From: Hyphomicrobiales bacterium
GTDB lineage: Bacteria; Pseudomonadota; Alphaproteobacteria; Rhizobiales; Rhizobiaceae
Length of the DNA: 64,000 nt
Direction: 5' to 3'
NCBI GenBank assembly: GCA_900472605.1
Contig: UCJD01000025.1
Coordinates: 37,291 to 101,290 of the forward strand
This document shows positions 17,468-27,039 of this stretch, in pieces. Below the pieces are notes generated by a model. That model searched no databases. It worked only from the letters and a program-made list of their open reading frames with translations, and had not been told where the DNA came from. Both the position numbers and the translations under genes were made by a program. Numbering within the stretch: position 1 is the stretch's first letter; each line of letters opens with the position of its first letter.

Positions 17468-17503
17468 AAAAAAAGAGGCGCCCCAGGGTGGTGAGGGCGC
17501 CTC
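17468..17503 (-). terminator. Intrinsic terminator after the fasciclin gene
   Basis: On the minus strand GAGGCGCCC and GGGCGCCTC pair perfectly (9 bp) around an 11-base loop and are followed by seven Ts. It ends the sigma/anti-sigma/fasciclin transcript and may also stop read-through from engB. Confidence 0.85.
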
Positions 17504-17527
17504 AAGCTACTGCCGGGACTGGGTAGG

Positions 17528-18085
17528 TTACATCTTCGGCAGCAGAACCTTGTCGATGACGTGAATGACGCCATTCGACTGCTTGACGTCGGCGATCGTC
17601 ACATGCGCGACGCCGCCGCTCTCGTCGGTGAGCGTGATCTTGCCCATGCTTTCCTTGGCCTTCAGCACGCAGCCGCCGACCGTCTTGATGTCATGCTCGC
17701 CGCCATCATCCTTGATCATCTTGGCGACGGTTTTCGACATCGCGTCAGCTGCAACGACGTGGCAGGTGAGGATCTTGGTGAGCTTGGCCTTGTTTTCCGG
17801 CTTCAACAGCGTGTCGACGGTGCCGGCAGGAAGGGCTGCGAATGCCTCGTTGGTGGGCGCGAAGACGGTGAACGGGCCCTTGCCCTCCAGCGTCGACACC
17901 AGGCCGGCTGCCTTCACGGCGGCGACCAACGTGGTGTGATCCTTGGAGTTGACGGCGTTTTCGACGATGTTCTTCGTCGGGTACATGGCGGCGCCGCCGA
18001 CCATGGGGTTTTTGGCCTGCGCTGCGAAAGCGATTGCGGAAACAGCGGTTGCAAGCGCGACGGTGCGCAGTGCGGACTTGATCAT
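17528..18085 (-). CDS. Secreted fasciclin (FAS1) domain protein
   Basis: A 185-residue exported protein. The signal peptide ends AAQA/K (about 24 residues). One FAS1 domain follows, with the H1 motif FTVFAPTNEAFAALP, the YH-like segment LTCHVVAADAM and the H2 motif VIHVIDKVLLP. FAS1 proteins are extracellular or periplasmic adhesion and surface proteins. GGAGGAG upstream fixes the ATG at 18085 rather than 20 codons earlier. It lies 102 bases downstream of an RskA-type anti-sigma gene on the same strand, and is the likely target or output of that sigma factor. No lipobox is seen. Confidence 0.92.
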   Translation of the reverse strand: MIKSALRTVALATAVSAIAFAAQAKNPMVGGAAMYPTKNIVENAVNSKDHTTLVAAVKAAGLVSTLEGKGPFTVFAPTNEAFAALPAGTVDTLLKPENKAKLTKILTCHVVAADAMSKTVAKMIKDDGGEHDIKTVGGCVLKAKESMGKITLTDESGGVAHVTIADVKQSNGVIHVIDKVLLPKM

Positions 18086-18187
18086 GATTGTTTCTCCTCC
18101 GTCCACTCGCCGATCGCGGCTTGATGCCTTGCGTCGCCGGGACATGAGGATCTACGAAAGGCAATCCGGAAAAGTTTCAGAAAAAGA

Positions 18188-18913
18188 TCAGGGCCGGTGC
18201 GCGGCGCCGCTGGCAACCACCGGACCGGTCGGCGCGCCGGTGGGCGAGCCGCCGAAAGGCTCAAGGCTGACCGCGAAGGTCGTGCCTTCGCCGATGGCGG
18301 AGCGCATCTCGACCGGGATCACCAGCTCGCCATCGCCACCCTGCCCGGCCGCGAAGATACCAAGCGATTTCGGCGCGCCGCCTGATGGGAGCATCCAGAG
18401 TTCGAGCGACTTTTCCTCGGGCTTTCCCGCGGCCACGGGAATGATCCGCATGCGACCTGTCTGGGCTTCGTAGGAGGCGAGCAGATTGACCTGGCTTGTG
18501 GGCGCCGACAATTCGGCAACCAATGGCGTGCTCGGTTTCAACGGAGAGACTGTGGCGACCGTCAAAGAAAGAGCGGCCGAGGTGATCACGAGGCAAGCGG
18601 CACTGATGCAGCGCCAGAAGAAAACGGAATTCCACACGCCGCCCGACTGAGACACCGCCTTCTGAGGCACTCCAAACAGCCGTGCCTCGACCTGCTTGAA
18701 CGTTTCCTGGCTGGGGGTGACGACGTCGTAATCGTCGTTGAACGTGGAGAGGTTCGCCTCCCAGCGGCTGACGATGGCAGCGAACTGCCGATCGACGCGC
18801 ATGCGGTCCTCGACGACGCGGCGATCCTGAAAAGAGAGAACACCGAGAACATACTCACCGGCGAGTACCTCATCCCGGGAGCGGCCCCCCTTGCTTTGAT
18901 CGGACGATGTCAT
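18188..18913 (-). CDS. RskA-type transmembrane anti-sigma factor
   Basis: A 241-residue anti-sigma factor. The N-terminal cytoplasmic domain (residues ~10-65: EVLAGEYVLGVLSFQDRR and RQFAAIVSRWEANL) matches the RskA/SigK-regulator class without a zinc-binding HxxxCxxC. A transmembrane helix (~100-125) leads to a periplasmic RskA C-terminal domain (SLELWMLPSGGAPKSLGIF). It should hold the co-encoded sigma factor until proteolysis releases it. The ATG at 18913 overlaps the sigma stop codon (ATGA), giving tight coupling; a longer reading frame would run inside the sigma gene. Confidence 0.88.
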   Translation of the reverse strand: MTSSDQSKGGRSRDEVLAGEYVLGVLSFQDRRVVEDRMRVDRQFAAIVSRWEANLSTFNDDYDVVTPSQETFKQVEARLFGVPQKAVSQSGGVWNSVFFWRCISAACLVITSAALSLTVATVSPLKPSTPLVAELSAPTSQVNLLASYEAQTGRMRIIPVAAGKPEEKSLELWMLPSGGAPKSLGIFAAGQGGDGELVIPVEMRSAIGEGTTFAVSLEPFGGSPTGAPTGPVVASGAAHRP

Positions 18914-19449
18914 CGTTCCATGCACTCTCTCAACTTCAATAGGCTGCGTCGCAGCCATGTGCGCATCGTGTTCAGGGGCACACCGAACTGGTCGGCAAGC
19001 TCCTGATAGCTCAGTCCCTCGACATAAGCCCGTCTCACCGCCACCGCGCGATCAGCTTCCAACTGTTCCATGCAGGTGTCAATCCGCCTTCCCTCATCGC
19101 GGATCACAGTCTGCTCTTCCGGACTGAGTTCACCATCGGCAAGGTCGTATGCAGTGTCCAGTTCGTCGGCTACCGGCTTGCGGCTTCTCAAGGTGTCGAT
19201 CGCCTGGTTGCGCGCGATTGCGGCAAGCCAGGACGACGGCGTTCCCGAAGAGACCGCAAAGGCCGAAGCGCGCTGCCAGATCTTGATGTAGATCTCCTGC
19301 AGCGCTTCCTCGGCCTCTGTCCGATCCTTCAAGATACGCATGCAGACGCCGAAAAGTTTCGGGCTTGTTATACGGTATAGCGCAGCGAAGGCCTTTCGAT
19401 CGCGTATTGCAACCCGGCCGATCAGTTCCGCGATTTCATCGCTTGTCAT
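18910..19449 (-). CDS. ECF-type RNA polymerase sigma factor (SigK/ECF19-like)
   Basis: A 179-residue ECF sigma factor. Region 2 (FAALYRITSPKLFGVCMRIL, then EEALQEIYIKIW, residues ~22-58) recognises the -10 element. Region 4 (YVEGLSYQELADQFGVPLNT, then MRTWLRRSLLKLRECM) recognises the -35. Partnered with an RskA-type anti-sigma, it best matches the SigK/ECF19 type. The ATG at 19449 was preferred to an in-frame TTG at 19467. A TGAAACTTTT-N13-CGTA pattern upstream of the fasciclin gene might be its promoter, but this is weakly supported. Confidence 0.88.
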   Translation of the reverse strand: MTSDEIAELIGRVAIRDRKAFAALYRITSPKLFGVCMRILKDRTEAEEALQEIYIKIWQRASAFAVSSGTPSSWLAAIARNQAIDTLRSRKPVADELDTAYDLADGELSPEEQTVIRDEGRRIDTCMEQLEADRAVAVRRAYVEGLSYQELADQFGVPLNTMRTWLRRSLLKLRECMER

Positions 19450-19611
19450 GCCGTGTCTTTTCCCCAATGTCCCGTACTAACTATGGGTGTTCGCCCGCGA
19501 TTGGCAAGACGGCGGCGTGCCGGCAAATAGCGCAAACTTATCCGCCGTTGATTATTCCATCTGTCAAGAACTTGGGATAAAAGGCCGCAACCAATTCCCG
19601 CGGGGTATCCG

Positions 19612-20499
19612 ATGACCGAGACCGAAAGCGAAACCCAGGCACGGCTGCTGGCGCAGGCGCTGCCCTTCATGCAGCGTTACGAGAACAAGACGATCGTCGT
19701 GAAATACGGCGGCCATGCCATGGGCAATCCCGAACTCGGCAAGGCGTTCGCCAGCGATATCGCGCTGTTGAAGCAGTCGGGGGTCAACCCGATCGTCGTG
19801 CACGGCGGCGGACCGCAGATCGGCGCCATGCTGACGAAGATGGGGATCGAATCGAAATTCGAGGGCGGTCTGCGCGTCACCGACGCCAAGACGGTCGAGA
19901 TCGTCGAGATGGTTCTCGCCGGTTCGATCAACAAGGAAATCGTCGCGCTGATCAACCAGACCGGCGAATGGGCGATCGGCCTGTGCGGCAAGGACGGCAA
20001 CATGGTCTTCGCCGAAAAGGCGCAGAAGAAGATCAAGGACCCCGACAGCAACATCGAGCGCGTTCTCGACCTCGGCTTCGTCGGTGAAGTGGTGGAAGTC
20101 GACCGCACGCTGATCGACCTGCTCGCGCGCTCGGAGATGATACCCGTCATCGCACCGGTAGCGCCGGGTCGCGACGGCGCGACCTACAACATCAACGCCG
20201 ACACCTTTGCCGGCGCAATTGCCGGCGCGCTCAACGCGACGCGGCTGCTGTTCCTCACCGACGTTCCCGGCGTTCTCGACAAGCAGGGCAACCTGATCAA
20301 GGAACTCTCGGTCTCGCAGGCGCATCAGCTGATCGCCGACGGCACGATCTCGGGCGGCATGATCCCGAAGGTCGAGACCTGCATCGAGGCCATCAAGGCT
20401 GGTGTACAGGGGGTTGTCATCCTCAACGGCAAGACCGCGCATTCCGTGCTGCTTGAGATCTTCACCGAACGCGGCGCGGGAACGCTGATCGTTCCTTAA
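19612..20499 (+). CDS. argB: Acetylglutamate kinase
   Basis: A 295-residue amino-acid-kinase-fold enzyme catalysing the second step of arginine biosynthesis (phosphorylation of N-acetyl-L-glutamate). Motifs: [12 protein letters not shown] (phosphate binding), [47 protein letters not shown] and the [10 protein letters not shown] lysine segment. Length is as expected. It is divergent from the sigma-factor gene and is followed by palindromic repeats rather than another cistron. Confidence 0.97.
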   Translation: MTETESETQARLLAQALPFMQRYENKTIVVKYGGHAMGNPELGKAFASDIALLKQSGVNPIVVHGGGPQIGAMLTKMGIESKFEGGLRVTDAKTVEIVEMVLAGSINKEIVALINQTGEWAIGLCGKDGNMVFAEKAQKKIKDPDSNIERVLDLGFVGEVVEVDRTLIDLLARSEMIPVIAPVAPGRDGATYNINADTFAGAIAGALNATRLLFLTDVPGVLDKQGNLIKELSVSQAHQLIADGTISGGMIPKVETCIEAIKAGVQGVVILNGKTAHSVLLEIFTERGAGTLIVP

Positions 20500-20534
20500 G
20501 GGCGGTCTTTTCTTCCTTCTCAGAAGGGATGAAG

Positions 20535-20680
20535 TCCCCTCCCCAACCCCTCCCCACAAGGGGGAGGGGCTAACGCGTTGCGCCCTCTTTGCCACTCCAT
20601 GCCATCAGCGTCTGTCGAGAGGCTTCGGTTTCGCGGAGAGGGTGCGCCCAGCAAGCCCCTCTCCCTTGTGGGGAGGGGTC
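20535..20680. repeat. Pair of inverted copies of a GC-rich intergenic palindrome
   Basis: Left copy CCCCTCCCCAACCCCTCCCC followed by ACAAGGGGGAGGGGC (20536-20570). Right copy in opposite orientation, GCCCCTCTCCCTTGTGGGGAGGGG (20655-20678, given in parts: GCCCCTCTCCC / TTGTGGGGAGGGG). Each is itself a hairpin, and the two could pair over the ~85 bases between them. The same motif occurs at 1641-1673. The element lies between the convergent stops of argB and the next gene and may terminate both transcripts. Confidence 0.72.
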
Positions 20681-20684
20681 TATC

Positions 20685-21455
20685 TCATAACGCTCCGTAA
20701 ACCGCCGCAGCCGCCTCTTTCAGCCTCTCCATCATCGCCCTGTACGGTCCCGGCCCATAGCTGACACGGCTGACACCGAGCTTCGCCAGCGTCTTCACGT
20801 CAGGCGCGCCTGGCCGCATCATGATATTCACAGGCAGCGGCGACGCAGCGCAGACCGTTTCGATCAAGCGTTCATCGATCAGCCAGGGTACGAAGAAGCC
20901 ATCGGCGCCGGCAGCCGCATAGGCTTTGCCGCGCGCAAGCGCCTCCTCGACCAGACCGGCATGCTTTGAAAGATCGCCCTCGCGCAAGAACAGGTCCGTG
21001 CGTGCATTGATGAAGAACGCAATGCCGCGACGATCCGCCATCTCGCGGATGGCGCGGATGCGGGCGGCCTGTTTCTCCACCGGGTGCAGCCCGTCGCCGC
21101 CAACCACCTGATCCTCGAAATTGATACCGATCGCGCCGGCGTCGATCAGCTGCTCGACATTGGCGGCAGCGCCCGAGGGATCGGTGGAATAGGCACCCTC
21201 GAAATCGACCGAAAGCGGCAGGTCGTTGGCCGCGGTGATCTGGCGGGTCGTGGCGACCAAAGCCTCCATCGGGATTTTCTCGCCATCGCCATAGCCTTGC
21301 GCTGCGGCGACCGACCAGCTTCCCGTCGCTAAAGCCTTGGCGCCGGCCTCGGTCACGGCCTTTGCGGTTCCGGCATCCCACACATTGTAAAGGACGACGG
21401 GATTGCCCTTCTGGTGCAGCGCGCCGAACGCCTTTGCCTTGTCTGACTGATTCAT
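20685..21455 (-). CDS. Isocitrate lyase / PEP mutase family protein
   Basis: A 256-residue TIM-barrel protein of the isocitrate lyase / phosphoenolpyruvate mutase superfamily. It shows the family start NVWDAGTAKAVTEAGAKALATGS, the metal-binding region SVDFEGAYS, INFEDQV and FFINARTDLF. The KKCGH catalytic loop of isocitrate lyase is absent (GYGDGE instead). It is therefore not glyoxylate-cycle isocitrate lyase and more likely acts as an oxaloacetate decarboxylase, carboxyvinyl-phosphonate-like or methylisocitrate-lyase-like enzyme. Substrate unknown. A GAGGAGG ribosome-binding site precedes the ATG. Confidence 0.85.
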   Translation of the reverse strand: MNQSDKAKAFGALHQKGNPVVLYNVWDAGTAKAVTEAGAKALATGSWSVAAAQGYGDGEKIPMEALVATTRQITAANDLPLSVDFEGAYSTDPSGAAANVEQLIDAGAIGINFEDQVVGGDGLHPVEKQAARIRAIREMADRRGIAFFINARTDLFLREGDLSKHAGLVEEALARGKAYAAAGADGFFVPWLIDERLIETVCAASPLPVNIMMRPGAPDVKTLAKLGVSRVSYGPGPYRAMMERLKEAAAAVYGAL

Positions 21456-21575
21456 CTTAGCCTCCTCATCTCGTGTGCCGGAAACCTAGTGCGGTCACAT
21501 CAGCCTATCAATCAGCCGGCGTGAATGGTCGCATTCCGGATTTCAATCGAACCGCGCGCATGCCATAAGGCAGGT

Positions 21576-22283
21576 ATGACCAAGATCGATCGCACCCCCA
21601 CATATTCCGACTTCGCGCACGTCACGGAGTGGGTCTTCGACCTCGACAACACACTCTATCCGCATCACGTCAATCTGTTCGCGCAGATCGACAAGAACAT
21701 GACGGCCTATGTCTCGACGCTGCTGCAGATGGAGCGGGAAGAGGCGCGCAAGCTGCAGAAGCAGTATTATTACGATCACGGCACGACGCTGCAGGGGCTG
21801 ATGATCCATCACGGCGTCGACCCCAACGACTTTCTCGAGAAGGCGCATGCGATCGACTATTCCAGCCTGACGGCGCAGCCGGAGCTGGGCGCCGCAATCA
21901 AGGCCCTGCCCGGCCGCAAGTTCATCTTCACCAACGGCAGCGTCAAGCATGCGGAAATGGCAGCCGGCGCGCTCGGCATCCTCGACCATTTCGACGATAT
22001 CTTCGACATCGTTGCCGCCGAATTCGTGCCGAAGCCGGCGCAGGAAACCTACGACAAGTTCACGCAGCTGAAGCGGGTGGAGACGCAGAAGGCTGCCATG
22101 TTCGAGGATCTGCCGCGCAACCTGATCGCGCCGAAGGCGCTTGGCATGCAGACGGTGTTGCTGGTGCCTAACAACCTTGAGGACACGGTTGTCGAGTGGT
22201 GGGAAAAAACCAGCGGCGAGGACGATCACATCGACTTCGTCACCGACGATCTCACTGATTTCCTTGGCAAGATTACGGGCTAA
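21576..22283 (+). CDS. HAD-superfamily pyrimidine 5'-nucleotidase
   Basis: A 235-residue HAD hydrolase of the SDT1/pyrimidine 5'-nucleotidase type. Motif I WVFDLDNTLYP carries the nucleophile aspartate (residue ~22). Motif II is IFTNGS, motif III uses KPAQETYDKF, and motif IV is MFEDLPRNL. It should dephosphorylate pyrimidine mononucleotides in the cytoplasm. The ATG at 21576 has AAGG upstream and matches family N-termini; a longer frame adds 17 unlikely residues. It is divergent from the PEP-mutase-like gene. Confidence 0.88.
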   Translation: MTKIDRTPTYSDFAHVTEWVFDLDNTLYPHHVNLFAQIDKNMTAYVSTLLQMEREEARKLQKQYYYDHGTTLQGLMIHHGVDPNDFLEKAHAIDYSSLTAQPELGAAIKALPGRKFIFTNGSVKHAEMAAGALGILDHFDDIFDIVAAEFVPKPAQETYDKFTQLKRVETQKAAMFEDLPRNLIAPKALGMQTVLLVPNNLEDTVVEWWEKTSGEDDHIDFVTDDLTDFLGKITG

Positions 22284-22393
22284 GTTACGAAAGTTTCATC
22301 CAGCTTACCGATGTTTAACTGGGTAATCGGGGCCCGCCGCCCTACCTTTTCAGTCGTGATCCCCAATGAGATTACGCACTGAAAGGAACCCAA

Positions 22394-23035
22394 ATGTCTC
22401 GGAACAAGCTGATACTGGCCGCACTTTCCTCCGTCTTGATCGTCGGTGCCGCAGCCGGCAGCAGTTTTGCCGCGCCCGGCGACAAGCACAAGCATCCGCC
22501 AAGGCCACACCACATGATGATGGGCGGCGGAATGGGCGGCCCCATGATGCGCGAAGTCGTGTTCGTGCGAATGCTGCAACAATTCGACACCAACAAGGAC
22601 GGCCAGATCTCCAAGGACGAAGCCAAGAACGGCATGGAGACCATCTTCGCCGCTATCGATACCAACAATGACGGCTCGCTTACACCGGGCGAGATCCGCA
22701 AGTATCACGAAGCGCAGATGGCCAAGGTTAAGGCGCCCGCCGACGACATGGCGGCCGATGACGATGCCCCGCCCGCTCCGCCGCCGGCCGATGCAGACGC
22801 AGGCCAGCCCGCACCGCCACAGGACGAAGCCGATCGCGGCCCAGGCCGACACGGCATGCGCGGTCCCGGCATGATCCGCGAACTGATGATCATGCAGCGG
22901 ATCGACACCGACGAGAACGGCCAAATTTCCAAGCAGGAAGCCGAAGCCGCCTTCGACAAGTTCTTCACGCGCATGGACACCAACAAGGACGGCGTGATCT
23001 CGATCGCCGACATGCCGCAGCGTCCGTTCCTGTAA
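22394..23035 (+). CDS. Secreted EF-hand calcium-binding protein
   Basis: A 213-residue exported protein with four EF-hand loops in two pairs: DTNKDGQISKDE and DTNNDGSLTPGE, then DTDENGQISKQE and DTNKDGVISIAD. A signal peptide (~26 residues, ending SSFA/A) and a His/Met-rich segment (KHKHPPRPHHMMMGGGMGG) precede the first pair. A Pro/Asp-rich linker (~115-150) separates the pairs. Canonical acidic residues in all four loops imply calcium binding in the periplasm. The His/Met tract could bind copper or another metal. It is followed by an intrinsic terminator. Function unknown. Confidence 0.88.
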   Translation: MSRNKLILAALSSVLIVGAAAGSSFAAPGDKHKHPPRPHHMMMGGGMGGPMMREVVFVRMLQQFDTNKDGQISKDEAKNGMETIFAAIDTNNDGSLTPGEIRKYHEAQMAKVKAPADDMAADDDAPPAPPPADADAGQPAPPQDEADRGPGRHGMRGPGMIRELMIMQRIDTDENGQISKQEAEAAFDKFFTRMDTNKDGVISIADMPQRPFL

Positions 23036-23057
23036 GGATCGGTATTGCCGAACTCCG

Positions 23058-23088
23058 AGCCCGTCGCGATGATCGCGGCGGGCTTTTT
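23058..23088 (+). terminator. Intrinsic terminator after the EF-hand gene
   Basis: AGCCCGTCGCGA and TCGCGGCGGGCT pair (one mismatch) around a three-base loop and run into TTTTT, about 23 bases after the stop codon. Confidence 0.85.
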
Positions 23089-23130
23089 CGTGCAATTGAA
23101 ATACCCAAGTTGTTGGGTTATCCTTCTGGG

Positions 23131-23358
23131 ATGGTCACGATCCTACGCCAGCATGGAATGCGCTTCGTGATCTATACGGCGGATCATGAGCCTGCGCATG
23201 TCCATGTCATCGGCGACGGGGAAGCGCGCATCGACATCATCGATCTGAAAGTCATAACGCAGGGCGGGATGTCCGACCGGGACGTGCGCCGGGCGATGAC
23301 TGTCGTGGAAGAGAACCGCCAACTGCTACTCGATACCTGGAGGCACTATCATGGTTGA
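23131..23358 (+). CDS. DUF4160 domain protein, first gene of a putative two-gene module
   Basis: A 75-residue protein with the DUF4160 hallmark YTADHEPAHVHVIGDGEARI, where HEPAHVHV is the conserved His-rich core. The ATG at 23131 begins MVTILRQHGMRF, the usual N-terminus of the family. Its last codons overlap the next gene by 8 bases. DUF4160 and DUF2442 genes commonly sit side by side and have been suggested to act as a toxin-antitoxin-like pair. No activity is known to me. Confidence 0.8.
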   Translation: MVTILRQHGMRFVIYTADHEPAHVHVIGDGEARIDIIDLKVITQGGMSDRDVRRAMTVVEENRQLLLDTWRHYHG

Positions 23359-23764
23359 GATCACCGACGCCGAACTCGCGCAAGCAAAGCAGCGCTGGGA
23401 AGCAGAGCGTGCCGAGCGCCCCATACCCACATCAGTTCGCTTCGATGCCGCGTCGGAGCGCGTGATCCTGGATTTCACCAATGGCGCGTCGTTCATCTTT
23501 CCCGCTCGTGCCTTGCAGGGATTGGAAGACGCGACCGTGGTCGAGCTTGGCGAAGTCGAACTCCTTGGAGAGACCGGGCTTCACTGGGAAAGCCTTGATG
23601 CCGACTACACGATTTCAGGGCTGATGAACGGCGTGTTCGGCACCAGGAGTTTCATGGAAGCGCAACGCCGTGGCGGGCAATCACGCTCGCCAGCAAAGGC
23701 GGCCGCCAGCCGGGCGAACGGCGCCAAGGGCGGCCGGCCGAAAAAGGCCGGCGACGTCCCCTGA
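23351..23764 (+). CDS. DUF2442 domain protein, second gene of the DUF4160/DUF2442 module
   Basis: A 137-residue protein. The DUF2442 region covers residues ~25-95 (SVRFDAASERVILDFTNGAS, FIFPARALQGLEDA, LHWESLDADYTISGLMNGVFG). A basic Ala/Gly/Lys-rich tail follows (AAASRANGAKGGRPKKAG), resembling an AT-hook-like DNA-binding end. Start overlaps the DUF4160 gene, so the two are coupled. If the pair is a toxin-antitoxin system, this basic protein would be the likelier DNA-binding antitoxin; that is inference. Confidence 0.82.
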   Translation: MVEITDAELAQAKQRWEAERAERPIPTSVRFDAASERVILDFTNGASFIFPARALQGLEDATVVELGEVELLGETGLHWESLDADYTISGLMNGVFGTRSFMEAQRRGGQSRSPAKAAASRANGAKGGRPKKAGDVP

Positions 23765-23771
23765 ACGCACC

Positions 23772-24638
23772 CTATTCCGGATGATCGTAGAAATCCTGGA
23801 TGATCTTCCAGGCGGCGTCGGCGGTGTCGACGAAGCTGATCAGGTTGACGTCATCGGGCGCGATCGTGCCGAACTCGGCCAATGCCTCGAAATTGACGAT
23901 GCTCTTCCAGAATTTTTCACCGAAGAGAATGAGCGGCATCTTTTCCATGCGGCCGGTCTGGATCAGCGTCAGGCATTCGAAGAACTCGTCCATCGTGCCG
24001 AAGCCGCCGGGGAAGACGGCGATCGCCTTGGCGCGCACCATGAAGTGCATCTTGCGGATGGCGAAGTAGTGGAAATTGAAGCTGAGCTCCGGCGTCACGT
24101 AGACGTTCGGCGCCTGCTCGTGCGGCAGGACGATGTTGAGGCCGATGGACGGCGCGCCCTCGTCTGCGGCGCCGCGATTGCCTGCTTCCATGACACCGGG
24201 GCCGCCGCCGGTGACGACCACATACTCGTGGAAATCGAAACCGGCTGAATATTTGGAGCACAGGCGGGCGAACTTGCGGGCCTCGTCGTAATAGACGGAG
24301 GCCGCTTCCAGATTGGCGCGCTGCGTTTCGTTTCTCGCCGCCCAGGCGCTCTGGCCAGGCGCCGGGATGCGGGCGCCGCCGAACATGACGACGGTGGACT
24401 TGATACCGCGTTCGGTGAGCAGCATTTCGGGCTTCATCAGTTCCAGCTGCAGGCGGATCGGCCGCAGTTCCTCGCGGCAAAGGAAATCCTCGTCGGCATA
24501 GGCGAGACGATAGGCCGGCGATAGGGTCTGCGGGGTTTTCGGCACGGCCTCGGCGCGCTGCTTGTCGGTCTCGCTTGATTTCAACGGATCCCAGACGCCG
24601 TCCTTGCGCCGCAGCCTGCCGTTCTTGCCCTTAGCCAT
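23772..24638 (-). CDS. LOG family protein (TIGR00730-type, Rossmann fold)
   Basis: A 288-residue protein with the LOG/cytokinin riboside 5'-monophosphate phosphoribohydrolase signatures GGGPGVMEAGNRGA and PGGFGTMDEFFE, the second being the catalytic motif. The family hydrolyses the N-glycosidic bond of nucleoside 5'-monophosphates, including cytokinin precursors. In bacteria many members are general nucleotide hydrolases. It is larger than plant LOG proteins, with an N-terminal ~95-residue extension common in proteobacterial homologues. The ATG at 24638 (MAKGKNGRLRR) has AAGG upstream. Confidence 0.88.
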   Translation of the reverse strand: MAKGKNGRLRRKDGVWDPLKSSETDKQRAEAVPKTPQTLSPAYRLAYADEDFLCREELRPIRLQLELMKPEMLLTERGIKSTVVMFGGARIPAPGQSAWAARNETQRANLEAASVYYDEARKFARLCSKYSAGFDFHEYVVVTGGGPGVMEAGNRGAADEGAPSIGLNIVLPHEQAPNVYVTPELSFNFHYFAIRKMHFMVRAKAIAVFPGGFGTMDEFFECLTLIQTGRMEKMPLILFGEKFWKSIVNFEALAEFGTIAPDDVNLISFVDTADAAWKIIQDFYDHPE

Positions 24639-24827
24639 TCCAATGCCTTTCAGTCGCGCCGGCAGCTTCTGCCGGTATGTCGTTTTGTAGCAGTGATCGG
24701 AAGCGAACCGCCCCCGAAAAATCATTCCATTTTAGCCCTGCATGGGATAGAGCAGATCGCATCCCGCCAATCACAATTCCCGGAGGCCTTGGCCTCCACG
24801 ATAAAGATCGAAGTTTAAGGAATTCTC

Positions 24828-25688
<861 letters not shown>

Positions 25689-25845
25689 TTCAGACCAAAT
25701 CCGGTGCCGCACGTGACAGAACTCATGCGCGGCGCCGGGCTATTTTCTGCCCGATATCGAGCCGGCGAAAGCGAACGGCATATTTCGCCTGACACAACTC
25801 TCCCTTGCCTTTTCTTTGCCATTACCGCCGGATAGTTCAACTCGC

Positions 25846-27039
25846 ATGACCGCTACCGATCCCGTCGCCAATCTCCAGACCCTGATCCGCTGCCCATCCG
25901 TTACGCCTGCCGAAGGCGGCGCGCTTTCGGCGCTGGAGGCGATGCTGTCGCCGCTCGGCTTCAAGGTGGACAAGGTGAAGGCGACCGAGCCCGGTACGCC
26001 CGATATCGAGAACCTCTACGCGCGCCTCGGCAATGACGGCCCGAACCTGATGTTTGCAGGGCATACCGATGTGGTACCCGTCGGCGACGAAGGTGCGTGG
26101 ACGCATCCACCCTTTGCGGCAGAGATTTCGGGTGGCGAGCTGTTCGGTCGCGGCGCGGTCGATATGAAGGGCGGCGTCGCCTGCTTCGTGGCCGCCATCG
26201 CCCGTCATATCGAAAAGCATGGGCTACCGAAGGGCTCGGTCTCGTTCCTGATCACCGGCGATGAGGAAGGCCCTGCGATCAACGGCACGATCAAGCTCCT
26301 GCAATGGGCCGCCGAACGCGGCGAACGCTGGGACGCCTGCCTGGTCGGCGAGCCGACCAACCCGAATACGCTGGGCGAGATGATCAAGATCGGCCGCCGC
26401 GGCTCGCTTTCCGGCAAGATCACCGCCCACGGCGTGCAGGGCCATGCCGCCTACCCGCATCTGGCCGACAACGCGGTGCGCGGCATCCTGCAGCTGACGC
26501 AGGCGCTGATGCATCCGCCCTTCGATGCCGGCACCGAGAACTTCCAGCCATCCAACCTCGAAGTGACGACCGTCGATGTCGGCAATCCCGCGACCAATGT
26601 CGTGCCATCGAAGGCGACCGCAAGCTTCAACATTCGCTTCAACGACACATGGACGGCCGAGACGCTGCAGCAGGAGATCATCCGCCGCCTCGATGCTGCC
26701 GCCAGCGAAGGAGTGCTGCGGCCGGGGCGTCAGCCGTTCAAATACGATATCGTCTGGGCCGAACGCCCGAGCCACGTCTTCCTTACCCGCAACAACGCGC
26801 TGATCGCCTCGCTGTCGTCGGCCATCGAAAGCGTCACCGGCCAATCGCCGGCGCTGTCGACCACGGGCGGAACGTCGGATGCGCGCTTCATCAAGGATTA
26901 CTGCCCCGTCGTCGAGTTCGGCCTCGTCGGGCAGACCATGCACATGGTCGACGAACGCGTCGCCGTGGATGACCTCGAGCGGCTGACGGTCGTCTATGAA
27001 ACCTTTATCGCGCGCTGGTTCGAGAATGCCGGGGTTTAG
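25846..27039 (+). CDS. dapE: Succinyl-diaminopimelate desuccinylase
   Basis: A 397-residue M20 metallohydrolase that removes succinate from N-succinyl-LL-diaminopimelate. Di-zinc site motifs: GHTDVVP (His ligand), [10 protein letters not shown] (bridging Asp), [11 protein letters not shown] (Glu base and ligand), and a C-terminal His in [10 protein letters not shown]. The ATG at 25846 matches the family N-terminus ([17 protein letters not shown]). A membrane-protein gene starts 14 bases before its stop codon. Confidence 0.96.
   Translation: MTATDPVANLQTLIRCPSVTPAEGGALSALEAMLSPLGFKVDKVKATEPGTPDIENLYARLGNDGPNLMFAGHTDVVPVGDEGAWTHPPFAAEISGGELFGRGAVDMKGGVACFVAAIARHIEKHGLPKGSVSFLITGDEEGPAINGTIKLLQWAAERGERWDACLVGEPTNPNTLGEMIKIGRRGSLSGKITAHGVQGHAAYPHLADNAVRGILQLTQALMHPPFDAGTENFQPSNLEVTTVDVGNPATNVVPSKATASFNIRFNDTWTAETLQQEIIRRLDAAASEGVLRPGRQPFKYDIVWAERPSHVFLTRNNALIASLSSAIESVTGQSPALSTTGGTSDARFIKDYCPVVEFGLVGQTMHMVDERVAVDDLERLTVVYETFIARWFENAGV

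Noticed and set aside
20685..21455. Isocitrate lyase (aceA)
   Set aside because: The KKCGH catalytic loop is missing and the protein is half the length of isocitrate lyase.
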